From assembly GCA_023150345.1 (NCBI GenBank), contig JAKLLB010000031.1, positions 1 to 40,435 on the forward strand: a stretch of DNA of 40,435 bases. Direction: 5' to 3'. Made by a program: the position numbers and the translations under genes. The DNA is from Aquabacterium sp. (GTDB lineage: Bacteria > Pseudomonadota > Gammaproteobacteria > Burkholderiales > Burkholderiaceae_C). This document shows, in pieces, positions 1-9,299 of the stretch. Each line of letters begins with the position of its first letter. The first letter of the stretch is position 1. Under the pieces are notes generated by a model. It was not told the origin of the DNA and made no database searches. It saw only the letters and a program-made list of their open reading frames with translations.

Positions 1-1
1 C

Positions 2-472
2 TGGGCCGGGGATGGCGAGATGGCCGCTCGCATCGAGCGTCATCGCATCGATCGTGCCCGACGCGCGCCCGATCTGGCCACCTGCGAGCTGTGCACCCGG
101 CCCGAACCGCTGGCACTGGCGGCCTGCATCGACGAGCACAGCGCGCCGCATCGCCTGCTGGTGGTCGACTGCCTGACCCTGTGGCTCACCCAGTGCGCCC
201 TGCCGCCGCCAGCACTGGCGGCGGCTGCAGCGGCGCTCGACGCGCAGGCGCTGGGCACCGAGCTCGCGCACACCGTGGCGCGCGCGAGCGGACCGCTGGT
301 GCTCGTGTCCAACGAGATCGGCCTGGGCGTGATGCCCATGGCCGCCCAGGCACGCGCCTGCGTCGACGCATTGGGCCGCCTGCACCAATTGCTGGCCGCG
401 GTGTGCGACCGCGTGACGCTGATGGTGGCCGGCTTGCCGCTCACCGTCAAACCTTCGCCGCAGGCCTCATGA
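2..472 (+). CDS. cobU: Adenosylcobinamide kinase / adenosylcobinamide-phosphate guanylyltransferase, 5' end missing
   Basis: This is the C-terminal part (about 156 residues) of CobU/CobP, which phosphorylates adenosylcobinamide and then attaches GMP, giving adenosylcobinamide-GDP for nucleotide-loop assembly. The reading frame is open from base 2 and the P-loop region (normally GGxRSGKS near residue 10) lies before the window. The family blocks RIERHR, VVDCLTLWLTQ and VSNEIGLGVMPM are visible. The ATG at base 20 is internal and should not be taken as the start. The TGA stop overlaps the btuF ATG by four bases (ATGA), as expected for translational coupling in an operon. The kinase active site cannot be checked here. 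Confidence 0.9.
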   Translation, partial: WAGDGEMAARIERHRIDRARRAPDLATCELCTRPEPLALAACIDEHSAPHRLLVVDCLTLWLTQCALPPPALAAAAAALDAQALGTELAHTVARASGPLVLVSNEIGLGVMPMAAQARACVDALGRLHQLLAAVCDRVTLMVAGLPLTVKPSPQAS

Positions 473-1386
473 CGACCGACCACCACGCCGTCACCCAGCG
501 CCGGGGTGTGCTCGCCGGCGCCGCGCTGGCCCTGTGGCTTGCGCTGGCCTCGGCACCGGCCTGCGCCGCCGAGGCCTCGGTGCGCATCGCCGACGACCGC
601 GGCAGCGTGCATGTGTTCGAGCACACGCCGCAGCGCATCGTCTCGATGCTGCCCTCGCTCACCGAAAGCGTGTGCGCGCTCGGTGCGTGCGCTCGGCTGG
701 TCGGCGTCGATCGGTACTCGGACTGGCCAGCCAGCGTGGATCGGCTGCCGCGCCTGGGCGGGCTGGACGATGCGCTGGTGGAAGCCATCGTCGCCCTCAA
801 GCCCGACGTGGTGCTGGCCTCGACCTCCTCGCGCGCGCTCGACCGACTGGACGCCCTGGGCCTGCGCGTGGTGCGCCTGAAGTCCGACACCCATGCCGAC
901 GTGCGGCGCACGTTGCGTCTGCTGGCGCAACTGCTGGGCCTGCCCGATGCCGACGCCGCGCTGTGGAGCCGCATCGACCGCGAGCTCGACGCCGCGGTGG
1001 CACGCATTCCGCCACGGCTGCGCGGCGCGCGCGTGTACTTCGAGATCGGTGGCGGCCCCTATGCCGCGGGCTCTGCCTCCTTCATCGGCCAGACGCTGCA
1101 GCGCATGGGCCTGGGCAACATCGCGCCGGCCGAGCTGGGCCCGTTCCCGAAGCTCAACCCGGAGTTCATCGTCCGGGCGCGACCCGATGTGCTGATGGGC
1201 GCGCGCACCGACATGGTCGACGTGGCACAGCGCCCCGGCTGGGCCAGCCTGCCGGCGGTGCAGGCGCGCCGTGTCTGCGGCTTCGAGACCGCCGCCTACT
1301 ACACCCTCATCCGCCCAGGCCCGCGGCTGGGCGAGGCCGCCGGCCTGCTGGCCGATTGCCTGACCCGAACGGCAGGTGCGTCATGA
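469..1386 (+). CDS. btuF: Periplasmic corrinoid-binding protein of an ABC importer
   Basis: The 305-residue protein has an N-terminal export signal with a paired arginine and a hydrophobic stretch (RRGVLAGAALALWLALAS, about residues 11-28, then a probable AxA site near CAAEA). A periplasmic binding fold of the BtuF/FhuD type follows, with the characteristic IVSMLPSLTESVCALG and VALKPDVVLAS blocks. It should capture cobalamin or cobinamide in the periplasm and deliver it to BtuCD, encoded directly downstream. Heme or siderophore binding proteins share this fold, but the position inside a cobalamin operon favours a corrinoid. The start ATG overlaps the cobU stop; the same frame is open further upstream but only as a shadow of cobU. 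Confidence 0.88.
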   Translation: MTTDHHAVTQRRGVLAGAALALWLALASAPACAAEASVRIADDRGSVHVFEHTPQRIVSMLPSLTESVCALGACARLVGVDRYSDWPASVDRLPRLGGLDDALVEAIVALKPDVVLASTSSRALDRLDALGLRVVRLKSDTHADVRRTLRLLAQLLGLPDADAALWSRIDRELDAAVARIPPRLRGARVYFEIGGGPYAAGSASFIGQTLQRMGLGNIAPAELGPFPKLNPEFIVRARPDVLMGARTDMVDVAQRPGWASLPAVQARRVCGFETAAYYTLIRPGPRLGEAAGLLADCLTRTAGAS

Positions 1387-2486
1387 TGCGCGCGATCACC
1401 ACCGCGCGCGACACCGACGCCGCCACGCCCGCAGGTGGCGCCGATGTCCCTGCAGTCATGCCACTGCCCGGCCTTGCCCGCCCCCAACGCCGCCTGCTGG
1501 CCGCTCTTGCCGGCGTGCTGCTGCTGGGCCTGCTCGCGGGCCTGGCCACCGGCACGCAGGGCTTGTCACCGCTGGCGCTGTGGGCCGATCTGCACAGCGA
1601 GCAGGCCGGCCTGGTGATCGGCCAGATCCGCGCGCCGCGCACATTGGGCGCCGTGCTCGCCGGTGGCCTGCTGGGGCTGGCCGGTGCCCTGGCGCAGGGC
1701 GTGTTCCGCAATCCGCTGGCCGATCCCTACTTGCTGGGATCGGCCGCCGGCGCGGCCCTGGGGGTGGTGCTGGTGCTGGCCGGCGCGGCCTTCGCGGGTG
1801 CCCAGATCAGCCTGGCCACGGTGGCCTGGCTCGAGCGCGCCGGCCTCACCGGTGCGGCCTTCATCGGCGCGGTGACGGGCGTCGCGATGACACTGCTGCT
1901 GGCCCGCGGCGCGCTGCACACCCTGCGCCTGCTGCTGGCGGGCGTGGTGGTCACCGTGCTGCTGGGTGCGGTGAGCGACCTGGTCACCGTGGCTTCGCCC
2001 GACGCGCTGCGCGGCAAGCAGGCCTTCTTGCTGGGCAGTACCGGCTACCTGGACTGGCCGGCCCTGGGACTGATGACCGGCGGACTGGCGGCGGCACTGG
2101 GACTGGCCCTGCGGCGCGCTCGGGTGCTGGACGCGCTCACGCTCGGCGAGGACAGCGCCGCGAGCCTGGGCCTGGACGTGCCGCGTGAGCGGCTGGCACT
2201 GGTGCTGCTGATGGCTGCCGCCACAGCGCTGGCGGTCTCGCAGGCAGGGCTGGTGGCCTTCGTCGGACTGGTGGCGCCGCACCTGGTGCGCCGGCATGCG
2301 CCGGGCACGCACCGCTGGCTGCTCGCAGCCAGCGCGGGCATGGGTGCGGCGCTGCTGCTGGTGGCCGACGTGCTGGCACGCGCCCTCATCGCCCCGCAGG
2401 AGCTGCCGGTGGGCGTGGTCACCGCCGTGGTGGGTGGCGTCTACCTGTTCGCGCTGCTGCGGCGGCGCGGCCTGGGGCCGGCATGA
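1383..2486 (+). CDS. btuC: Corrinoid ABC transporter permease
   Basis: A 367-residue polytopic membrane protein of the FecCD/BtuC family. It has about ten hydrophobic segments and the family blocks GQIRAPRTLGAVLAGGLLG, QGVFRNPLADPYLLGSAAGA and LVAFVGLVAPHLVRR; the last is the cytoplasmic coupling region that contacts the ATPase. Two such subunits form the channel for BtuF-delivered corrinoid. Two adjacent ATG codons (1383 and 1386) could serve as start; 1383 overlaps the btuF stop as ATGA. The N-terminal 35 residues before the first membrane segment are alanine-rich and not conserved in type. The stop overlaps the btuD start. Confidence 0.9.
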   Translation: MMRAITTARDTDAATPAGGADVPAVMPLPGLARPQRRLLAALAGVLLLGLLAGLATGTQGLSPLALWADLHSEQAGLVIGQIRAPRTLGAVLAGGLLGLAGALAQGVFRNPLADPYLLGSAAGAALGVVLVLAGAAFAGAQISLATVAWLERAGLTGAAFIGAVTGVAMTLLLARGALHTLRLLLAGVVVTVLLGAVSDLVTVASPDALRGKQAFLLGSTGYLDWPALGLMTGGLAAALGLALRRARVLDALTLGEDSAASLGLDVPRERLALVLLMAAATALAVSQAGLVAFVGLVAPHLVRRHAPGTHRWLLAASAGMGAALLLVADVLARALIAPQELPVGVVTAVVGGVYLFALLRRRGLGPA

Positions 2487-3346
2487 CCGACCGTGTCGAC
2501 AGCGACGGCCCCGTCGCGCCCGCACTGGACACCCACGAGCTCAGCGTGCGCCTGGGTGGCCGGCGCGTGCTCGACCGTGTCAGCGCACGCTTCACGCCGG
2601 GCTGGACGGCGATCGTCGGCCCCAATGGCGCCGGCAAGAGCACCTTGCTGCGCACGCTGGCCGGCCTGCTGACCCCCGAAGGCGGGCAGGTCGAACTGCA
2701 GGCACCGGGCCGTGAGGCCCAGCCGCTGCGCAGCCTGCGCCCGGGCGCACGCTCGCGCCACATCGCCTGGCTGGCCCAGCAGGGCGACACCAGCGGCGAG
2801 CTCACCGTGCGCGAAACCGTCGCGCTGGGGCGCATTGCGCACCTGGGCCTGCTGGGTGCGCCCGGGCCGGCCGATGCCGCCGCCATTGCCCGCGCCATGG
2901 CGCGAACCGAGTGCGAAGCCTGGGCCGAGCGCCCGCTGGCGGCGCTGTCGGGCGGCGAGCGCCAGCGCGTGCTGCTGGCGCGCGTGCTGGCCACCGAGGC
3001 GCCGGTGCTGCTGCTGGACGAGCCCACCACGCATCTCGATGCGCCGCACCAGGTGGCACTGGCCCGGCTGTTCCGCGAACTGGCGTGCACCCACACCGTG
3101 GTCACCGTGCTGCACGACCTGCCCGTGGCCCTGCATGCCGACCGCCTGCTGCTGCTGCGCGACGGCCGCGTGCAGGCCGCCGGCGCGCCATCGCTGCCGG
3201 CCGTGCAGCAGGCCGTGATGGACGCCTTCGGCGGCGCCGTGCACATCCGCTGCGCGTCCGACGGCACACCCCGAGTCGAATTGGCCCTCGATGTCGCCGG
3301 ACCCGGCACTCGGCCATCGACCGCCCGACACGCCAGGTCGCACTGA
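2483..3346 (+). CDS. btuD: Corrinoid ABC transporter ATP-binding protein
   Basis: A 287-residue ABC ATPase. Walker A is GPNGAGKS (residues 46-53), the signature is LSGGERQRVLLARVLA, Walker B is VLLLDEPTTHLD, and an H-loop lies in TVLHDLPVAL. It energises the BtuC permease encoded in the preceding gene, with a four-base overlap. The C-terminal tail of about 30 residues after the nucleotide-binding domain is not typical of the shortest family members and has no recognisable motif. In BtuCD systems the subunits act as a dimer on the cytoplasmic face. Heme and iron-siderophore ATPases are very similar; substrate assignment rests on the operon. Confidence 0.9.
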   Translation: MTDRVDSDGPVAPALDTHELSVRLGGRRVLDRVSARFTPGWTAIVGPNGAGKSTLLRTLAGLLTPEGGQVELQAPGREAQPLRSLRPGARSRHIAWLAQQGDTSGELTVRETVALGRIAHLGLLGAPGPADAAAIARAMARTECEAWAERPLAALSGGERQRVLLARVLATEAPVLLLDEPTTHLDAPHQVALARLFRELACTHTVVTVLHDLPVALHADRLLLLRDGRVQAAGAPSLPAVQQAVMDAFGGAVHIRCASDGTPRVELALDVAGPGTRPSTARHARSH

Positions 3347-3358
3347 GCTTTGCACGCC

Positions 3359-3928
3359 ATGGACATCGTCCCCGCGCCGACCAGCGCCCGTCATGCGAAG
3401 GCCGTCGGCCAGCGGCGCGGCCTGGTCATCGTCCACACAGGCCCAGGCAAGGGCAAGAGCACGGCGGCCTTCGGGCTGGCGCTGCGCGCCCACGGCAGAG
3501 GCCTGCCGGTGCAGATCTACCAGTTCATGAAGGTGCCCACGGCCCGCTTCGGTGAACATCGGGCATTCGAGGCCCTGGGCATGCCCATCATCGGTCTGGG
3601 CGACGGCTTCAGCTGGAAGAGCCGCGACCTGACGCACAGTGCCGAGCTCGCTCGCGGCGGCTGGGAGCGCGCCGAGGCCACGGTGCGCGCTGGCGCGCAC
3701 GCGCTGGTGGTGCTCGACGAGATCACCTACCCGCTGCGCTACGGCTGGGTGCCGCTGCAGCCGGTGCTGGCCTGCCTGCGTGAACGGCCGGCGCACGTGC
3801 ATGTGGTGCTCACCGGGCGCGACGCCCCGCAGGAGCTGATCGATGCGGCGGACACCGTCACCCACATGGGTGCGGTCAAGCACCACTTCGACGCCGGCGT
3901 GCCGGCTCAGCGTGGCATCGAGGACTGA
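3359..3928 (+). CDS. cobO: Cob(I)yrinic acid a,c-diamide adenosyltransferase
   Basis: CobO/BtuR-type corrinoid adenosyltransferase of 189 residues. It transfers the 5'-deoxyadenosyl group of ATP to Co(I) corrinoids to make the Co-C bond of adenosylcobalamin. The ATP-binding loop is [14 protein letters not shown] near residue 26, and the family blocks QFMKV, SWKSRD and [14 protein letters not shown] follow. The frame also opens at a TTG (3350), but the ATG at 3359 is preferred because it is the first normal start; neither has a strong ribosome-binding site. It lies 12 bases after btuD and 6 before cbiB. The product may be needed directly for the NrdJ reductase encoded at 10152-14219. Confidence 0.93.
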   Translation: MDIVPAPTSARHAKAVGQRRGLVIVHTGPGKGKSTAAFGLALRAHGRGLPVQIYQFMKVPTARFGEHRAFEALGMPIIGLGDGFSWKSRDLTHSAELARGGWERAEATVRAGAHALVVLDEITYPLRYGWVPLQPVLACLRERPAHVHVVLTGRDAPQELIDAADTVTHMGAVKHHFDAGVPAQRGIED

Positions 3929-3934
3929 CCGGCC

Positions 3935-4864
3935 GTGAGCCCCACCGAGCTGCCCTGCGGTTTCGCGGCCATGGCCCTGGTGCTGGCCTGGGCCGTAGAT
4001 GCGCGCTGGGGCGAGCCGCCGAATGCCTGGCACCCGGTGGCCGGGATGGGCCGCGTTTTTCACGCGTTGGGCCGGGTCTTGCCCCTGTCTCCGCCCGGGG
4101 TCGCCGGGTTGGCCGGTACGCTGGCGTGGGCCGCGGCCGTGGGCAGCGTCACCGCCCTGGCGTGGGCCGTGGAACGTGCCGTCGGCCGCTGGCCCTGGCC
4201 GCTGGCCGTGCCGGCACTGGCGCTGGCCCTGAAGCCGGCCTTTGCCTGGCGCATGTTGCGCGACGAAGTCGCCGCCGTGGAGCAGGCCCAGTCGCTGGGC
4301 CTGGAGGCCGCGCGCGAGCGCGTGGCCCGGCTGTGCAGCCGCGACGTGTCCGCACTGGACGCCGATGACGTGCGCGAGACCGCGCTCGAGACCCTGGCCG
4401 AGAACCTCAACGACTCCCTCGTGACGCCGTTGCTGGCCTATGCCGTGGCTGGCCTGGCCGGTGCCTGGGCCTGGCGTGCCGTCAACACGCTCGATGCCAT
4501 GTGGGGCTATCGCGGACGCTGGGAGTGGGCCGGCAAGTGCGCGGCTCGCGCCGACGACCTGCTGGCCTGGCCCGGCGCGCGGCTCAGCGCATGGCTGATC
4601 CTGGGGCTTGGGCATGCCCAGGCCGCCCGGCTGCGCCACGAGGCGGCCCGCACCCCGTCGCCGAACGGCGGCTGGCCGATGGCCGCGCTGGCGCTGCGCC
4701 TGGGCGTGCGCCTGGGCAAGCCTGGGGTCTACCGCCTCAACGAGGCGGCCGCATCGCCGCAAGCCGGCGACACCGCGCGGGCCATCGACCGCTGCAGCCG
4801 CGCGGCCCGTGTGGCGGTGCTTCTGGCTGCCGGATGGACCCTGGCACTGGAGGTGGCGCGATGA
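3935..4864 (+). CDS. cbiB: Adenosylcobinamide-phosphate synthase, membrane protein
   Basis: A 309-residue integral membrane enzyme of the CbiB (CobD in Pseudomonas denitrificans naming) family. It joins aminopropanol phosphate to adenosylcobyric acid. The diagnostic blocks are DARWGEPPNAWHPVAGMG near the N terminus, RDVSALDADDVRETALETLAENLNDS in the middle and NTLDAMWGYRGRWEWAGKCAARADD. The start is GTG at 3935, six bases after cobO. The stop overlaps the next ATG. Its partner substrate is made by the following gene, a threonine-phosphate decarboxylase. Confidence 0.93.
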   Translation: MSPTELPCGFAAMALVLAWAVDARWGEPPNAWHPVAGMGRVFHALGRVLPLSPPGVAGLAGTLAWAAAVGSVTALAWAVERAVGRWPWPLAVPALALALKPAFAWRMLRDEVAAVEQAQSLGLEAARERVARLCSRDVSALDADDVRETALETLAENLNDSLVTPLLAYAVAGLAGAWAWRAVNTLDAMWGYRGRWEWAGKCAARADDLLAWPGARLSAWLILGLGHAQAARLRHEAARTPSPNGGWPMAALALRLGVRLGKPGVYRLNEAAASPQAGDTARAIDRCSRAARVAVLLAAGWTLALEVAR

Positions 4865-5925
4865 CCGGCAGCAGCGGTCGAACGGGCATCCACGCGCCGC
4901 CACGCGCCCATGGCGGCCCCGACGGCGGCGCAGCAGCCGCACACGACTTCTCCACCTGCGCCAATGCCGCCGGCCCCTGCCCGCAGGCACTGCGCGCCGT
5001 GCGCTCGGCCGACCCGACCCGCTACCCCGACCCGCGGGGCACGGCGCTGCGGCTGCGGCTGGCCCGGCGACACGGCGTGACGCCCGAGCGCGTGCTGCTG
5101 GCCGCGAGCGCCAGCGAGTTCATCCAGCGCATCACCGCCGTGGCCGCACGCTTGGGGGTCCAGGCCGTGCAAGTCCCGCGACTGGCCTACGGCGACTACG
5201 CCGCGGCCGCGCAGGCCTGCGGGCTGGACTGCACGGCAGACGCACGCCCAGGCGTGCTCCACTGGTGGGCAGACCCCGCAAGCCCCACCGGTCACAGCAC
5301 ATCACAGCCCATCGATCCAGGCCGCACGCCAACCGTGCTCGACGCGGTGTATGCCCCGTTGCGGCTAGGGGGCACAGCCGCCTGGCCAGCGGCCACCACC
5401 GAGGCCCTGTTCGTGCTGCACAGCCCCAACAAGGCACTCGGTCTGTGCGGGGTTCGTGGCGCCTATGTCATCGCGCCATCGGCAGCGCACGCAGCCGTGC
5501 ACTGGCCGGCCGGCACCTGGACGCACGCGCTCGAGGCCTGCGCGCCTTCCTGGCCGCTGTCGGCGCAGGGCGTGGCGATGCTCGAGGCCTGGTGCGAAGA
5601 CTCGGTTCACGACTGGGTCATCGCCAGCCGCCCCGTGCTGGCGTGCTGGACCGAGTCGCTGCGCGAGCTGCTGCGCAGCGAGGGTTGCACCGTGCTCGAC
5701 AGCGACTGCCCGTTCTTCGTTGTGCGGCCGCCGGTGCCCGTGCCTGCGCAAGCCCTGCGGCGCCATGGCGTGGCCGTGCGCGACACCGCCTCGTTCGGGT
5801 TGGCTGGCCACTGGCGGGTGAGTGCACAACCGCCGGCGTCGCTGCATGCACTGCGCATCGCATTGCACGCCGTCTGGCGGGCCGCTGAACGGCAGCCCCA
5901 GGTCATCGAAGCCGAACCGACATGA
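4861..5925 (+). CDS. cobD: Threonine-phosphate decarboxylase (PLP aminotransferase fold)
   Basis: A 354-residue fold-type I PLP enzyme that decarboxylates L-threonine O-3-phosphate to aminopropanol phosphate for the CbiB step. It is called CobD in Salmonella and CobC in Pseudomonas denitrificans. The N-terminal FSTCANAAGPCP block corresponds to the family's D(F/L)S.N.NP(L/Y)G motif, here less canonical. The cofactor aspartate and tyrosine lie in DAVYAPL (D161, Y164). The PLP lysine is K191 in SPNKALGLCGVRG. The ATG at 4861 overlaps the cbiB stop and is chosen over upstream in-frame codons that fall inside cbiB. The sequence is somewhat divergent from histidinol-phosphate aminotransferases, but the operon makes the assignment secure. 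Confidence 0.87.
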   Translation: MTGSSGRTGIHAPPRAHGGPDGGAAAAHDFSTCANAAGPCPQALRAVRSADPTRYPDPRGTALRLRLARRHGVTPERVLLAASASEFIQRITAVAARLGVQAVQVPRLAYGDYAAAAQACGLDCTADARPGVLHWWADPASPTGHSTSQPIDPGRTPTVLDAVYAPLRLGGTAAWPAATTEALFVLHSPNKALGLCGVRGAYVIAPSAAHAAVHWPAGTWTHALEACAPSWPLSAQGVAMLEAWCEDSVHDWVIASRPVLACWTESLRELLRSEGCTVLDSDCPFFVVRPPVPVPAQALRRHGVAVRDTASFGLAGHWRVSAQPPASLHALRIALHAVWRAAERQPQVIEAEPT

Positions 5926-7415
5926 CCCGCACCGTCATCGTCTGGGGCACCAGCAGCGGCGCCGGCAAGAGCCTGCTGGCCACGGCCTTGTGCCGGGTGG
6001 CGGCACGCCGCGGCATCGACGTCGCGCCGTTCAAGGCCCAGAACATGAGCAACAACGCCCGCGTGGTGCCCACGGCCGACGGTGGCTGTGGCGAGATCGG
6101 ATCGGCGCAGTACTTCCAGGCCGCCGCCGCCCGGGTGGCCGCCTGCACCGACCACAATCCGGTGCTGCTCAAACCCGAGCGCGACACTTCCAGCCAGGTG
6201 GTGGTGCATGGCCGCGTCGATGCGGCACTGTCGGTACAGCCCTGGCGCGAACGCAGCGCCGCCCTGGCCGCGGCCGCGCGCGCGGGTTTCGAGCGCCTGG
6301 CCGCACGCCACGAGCTGATCGTCGTCGAGGGAGCGGGCTCGCCCGCCGAAATCAACCTGGCCGCGCACGACTACGTGAACCTGGAAGTCGCGCGCTGGGC
6401 CCGCAGCCACGGCACGGTGGCCGCGGTGCTGGTGGCCGACATCGACCGGGGCGGCGCCTTCGCGCACCTGTACGGCACTTGGCAGCTGCTGCCCGACGAC
6501 CTGCGCGCGCACCTGGCCGGCCACGTGCTCAACAAGTTCCGTGGCGATGCCCGGCTGCTGGCACCCGGGCCGCAGCGGTTGCGCGAACTCACCGGCGCCC
6601 CGGTGCTGGCGGTGCTGCCGATGGTGCGCGACCATGGCCTGCCCGAGGAAGACGGCCTGTATGGCGATGCGGATGCCGCGCCGTCAGGCGCGGGCACCCA
6701 CGTGGCCATCGTCGCCACGCCGCACTTGAGCAACCTCGACGAGTTCCAGCCTCTGGCCGGTGCCTGCGCGCTGCGCTGGGCGCGCACGCCGCAGGCACTG
6801 GAGCGCGCCGACTGGATCATCCTGCCCGGCTCCAAGCAGGTCAGCGGCGACCTGCGCTGGCTGCGCGAGCAGGGCCTGGCAGATGCCATCGTTGCCCATG
6901 CCCGTCGCGGCGGGCGGGTCCTGGGGATCTGCGGCGGCCTGCAGATGCTCGGGCACAGCCTGCACGACCCCCTGGGCGTGGACGGTGAGCCCTACGAGCA
7001 ACGCCGCGGGCTGGGCCTGCTGCCGCTGGTCACCCACCATGCGGCGCCCAAGCGGCTGCGTGCCGCCCGGGCGCGCTTTGACGGGCTGCACGCGCCCTGG
7101 CAGGCGCTGGACGGGCTCACGGTGCCGGGCTACGAGATCCGCTGCGGGCGCACCGAATCGACCGGTTCAAGCCCGGCCGTTCTGCACGCCGACGATGGCA
7201 CCGCCATCGGCTGGCAGGACGGGCCGGTGCTCGGCGTCTACGCCCACGGCCTGTTCGAGGCCCCCGCCGTGCTGCATGCACTGCTGGGCGTCAAAGGACG
7301 CGGCCTGGACGAGCGGCTCGACGGACTTGCCGATCTGGCCGAAGCGCACTTCGAACCCCACGCCCTTTCGCGCCTGCTCGACCCGCGCAGCTCGACCCCT
7401 TCTTCCAACCCCTGA
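5922..7415 (+). CDS. cobQ: Cobyric acid synthase (glutamine-hydrolysing)
   Basis: A 497-residue two-domain enzyme (CobQ/CbiP) that amidates carboxylates b, d, e and g of adenosylcobyrinic acid a,c-diamide. The N-terminal synthetase domain begins with the P-loop-like WGTSSGAGKS (residues 8-17), followed by FKAQNMSNNA. The C-terminal class I glutamine amidotransferase domain carries the nucleophile C337 in GICGGLQMLG and the catalytic histidine H442 in VYAHGLFE. The length is normal for the family. The ATG overlaps the cobD stop by four bases. The paralogue cobB/cbiA, which makes the a,c-diamide, is not in the window. Confidence 0.95.
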   Translation: MTRTVIVWGTSSGAGKSLLATALCRVAARRGIDVAPFKAQNMSNNARVVPTADGGCGEIGSAQYFQAAAARVAACTDHNPVLLKPERDTSSQVVVHGRVDAALSVQPWRERSAALAAAARAGFERLAARHELIVVEGAGSPAEINLAAHDYVNLEVARWARSHGTVAAVLVADIDRGGAFAHLYGTWQLLPDDLRAHLAGHVLNKFRGDARLLAPGPQRLRELTGAPVLAVLPMVRDHGLPEEDGLYGDADAAPSGAGTHVAIVATPHLSNLDEFQPLAGACALRWARTPQALERADWIILPGSKQVSGDLRWLREQGLADAIVAHARRGGRVLGICGGLQMLGHSLHDPLGVDGEPYEQRRGLGLLPLVTHHAAPKRLRAARARFDGLHAPWQALDGLTVPGYEIRCGRTESTGSSPAVLHADDGTAIGWQDGPVLGVYAHGLFEAPAVLHALLGVKGRGLDERLDGLADLAEAHFEPHALSRLLDPRSSTPSSNP

Positions 7416-7427
7416 CCCCTGGCAACC

Positions 7428-8495
7428 ATGACCGCCCTGACCGAAATCCTTCCCACCCCCGCCCTCATCGAACCGTTGGCCGACGCCGGCCTGGCCGAGC
7501 GTGTCCAGCACGCCATCGACCAGAAGACCAAACCGCTCGGCTCGCTCGGTCGCATCGAGGCGCTGGCGCTGCAGATTGCCACCATCGTCGGCCAGGAGCA
7601 GCCGTGGCTGCAGGCACCGCAGTTGGTGGTGTTCGCGGCCGACCACGGCCTGGCACGGCGCGGCGTGTCGGCCTACCCGCCCGAAGTCACGGCGCAGATG
7701 GTGCTGAACTTCCTGGCCGGCGGCGCTGCGGTGTCGGTGCTCGCGCGCCAGCACGGCCTGGCGCTGACCGTGGTCGACTGCGGCGTGGCCCACGACTTCG
7801 CGCCCCAGCACGGGCTGCACGTGGCCAAGGTCGACGGCTGCGAGCACGGCACGGCCGACGCCAGCGTCGCGCCGGCGATGACGCGCTCGCAGGCGCTGCA
7901 GGCGCTGCGCCAAGGCGCGCGGCTGCTGGCCGCACTGCCGGGCAATGCGCTGCTGTTGGGCGAGATGGGCATCGGCAACACCTCGGCCGCTGCGCTGCTG
8001 ATGAGCCGGCTGTGCGGCGAACCGCTGGCATCGTGCATCGGCCGCGGCGCGGGTGTCGACGACGCTGGCCTGGCACGCAAGCGCACCGTGCTGCAGCAGG
8101 CGCTGGACACCCACGCCGGCGCCCTGCAACCGCTGGACGCGCTGGCCGCGCTGGGCGGGCTGGAGATCGCCACGATGACCGGCGCCGTGCTGCAGGCCGC
8201 CGCCGAGCGCCGCGTCATCGTCGTCGACGGCTTCATCACCACCGCCGCGGTGGCGGTGGCGGCCGCTCTGGCGCCGGCGGTGCTGCAGCGCTGCGTGTTC
8301 GCCCATGCCTCGGCCGAGAGTGGGCATGCGCGCTGGCTCGCCCACCTGGGCGTGCGCCCGCTGCTCGACCTGGGCCTGCGCCTGGGTGAAGGTTCGGGTG
8401 CCGCGCTGGCCTGGCCGCTGCTGGAATCGGCCTGCCGGCTGCTGTCGGAAATGGCCAGCTTCGAATCGGCCGGAGTCAGCCAGCGGGTGGACTGA
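7428..8495 (+). CDS. cobT: Nicotinate-nucleotide-dimethylbenzimidazole phosphoribosyltransferase
   Basis: A 355-residue CobT that makes alpha-ribazole 5'-phosphate from dimethylbenzimidazole and nicotinate mononucleotide. Family blocks visible are KTKPLGSLGRIE, FAADHGLARRGVSAYP, LGEMGIGNTSAAALL and RLGEGSGAALA near the C terminus, whose glutamate is the catalytic base position in the family. It starts at ATG 7428, twelve bases after cobQ, and is followed after 18 bases by cobS, which uses its product. No bluB or other dimethylbenzimidazole gene is in the window. Confidence 0.95.
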   Translation: MTALTEILPTPALIEPLADAGLAERVQHAIDQKTKPLGSLGRIEALALQIATIVGQEQPWLQAPQLVVFAADHGLARRGVSAYPPEVTAQMVLNFLAGGAAVSVLARQHGLALTVVDCGVAHDFAPQHGLHVAKVDGCEHGTADASVAPAMTRSQALQALRQGARLLAALPGNALLLGEMGIGNTSAAALLMSRLCGEPLASCIGRGAGVDDAGLARKRTVLQQALDTHAGALQPLDALAALGGLEIATMTGAVLQAAAERRVIVVDGFITTAAVAVAAALAPAVLQRCVFAHASAESGHARWLAHLGVRPLLDLGLRLGEGSGAALAWPLLESACRLLSEMASFESAGVSQRVD

Positions 8496-8513
8496 CGGGA
8501 TGAGCGCCGCACC

Positions 8514-9299
8514 ATGACGCCACTGGGTCGCCTCGCCCACGAGCTGCGGCTGGCAGCCGTGGCGCTGCAGTTCCTCAGCCGCATACCGGTGCCCCCCGTG
8601 GTGGGCTTCCAACCCGAGTGGCTGCACCGCTGCGTGCGCCACTTCCCGCTGGCCGGCGCCCTGATCGGCGCGGCAGGGGCCGCCGTGCTGGCGCTGGCCC
8701 ACGCGCTGTGGCCGCCGCTGGTGGCCGCCACGCTCGCGGTGGCCTTCAGCGTCTGGCTCACGGCGGCCTTCCACGAAGACGGTCTGGCCGACACCTTCGA
8801 CGCCCTGTTGGGCGCCGCCGGGCGCGAGCGCGCGCTGGTGATCATGAAGGACTCGCGCATCGGCAGCTACGGTGCCGCGGCGCTGGTGCTGACCCTGCTG
8901 GCCCGCGTGGCCGCGGTGGCGGCGCTGCTGCCGCAGGGCGTGGCCGTGGCCTGCGCCGGCTGGCTGGCCAGCCATGTGCTGGCCCGTGCCGCGGCGGTGG
9001 CGGTGATGACCGCCCTGCCCTACGCCGGCGATGCCGAGCATGCCAAGGCCAAGCCGCTGGCGCTCGATGTGCGCGGCCGCGATGCCGCCGTGGCCCTGCT
9101 CTGGTGCGCTGGCCTGTGGGCGCTACCGCTGCCCTCGGCGCGGCTGATTGCAGCCACCCTGGCCGCAGCGGCGGTGGCCGCATCGATGACACGTTGGCTC
9201 AACCGGCGGCTGGGCGGCTACACCGGGGACACACTGGGCGCCACCGAACAGCTGGCCGAGGTGGCGGTGCTGCTGGCCTTCGTGGCCCATCTGCCATGA
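8514..9299 (+). CDS. cobS: Adenosylcobalamin-5'-phosphate synthase (cobalamin synthase)
   Basis: A 261-residue multi-spanning membrane enzyme joining adenosylcobinamide-GDP with alpha-ribazole (phosphate) in the last assembly step. It carries the family hallmarks QFLSRIPVP near the N terminus, FHEDGLADTFDALLG and IMKDSRIGSYGAAAL. The acidic residues of the second block are the metal and GDP binding positions known for CobS. Several alanine/leucine-rich membrane helices follow. The stop overlaps the start of the downstream phosphatase gene (ATGA). Confidence 0.94.
   Translation: MTPLGRLAHELRLAAVALQFLSRIPVPPVVGFQPEWLHRCVRHFPLAGALIGAAGAAVLALAHALWPPLVAATLAVAFSVWLTAAFHEDGLADTFDALLGAAGRERALVIMKDSRIGSYGAAALVLTLLARVAAVAALLPQGVAVACAGWLASHVLARAAAVAVMTALPYAGDAEHAKAKPLALDVRGRDAAVALLWCAGLWALPLPSARLIAATLAAAAVAASMTRWLNRRLGGYTGDTLGATEQLAEVAVLLAFVAHLP

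Noticed and set aside
2441-4990. 849-codon minus-strand open frame across btuD, cobO and cbiB
   Set aside because: It crosses three well-supported plus-strand genes, with biased Arg/Gly/His/Gln composition and no motif; a shadow frame.
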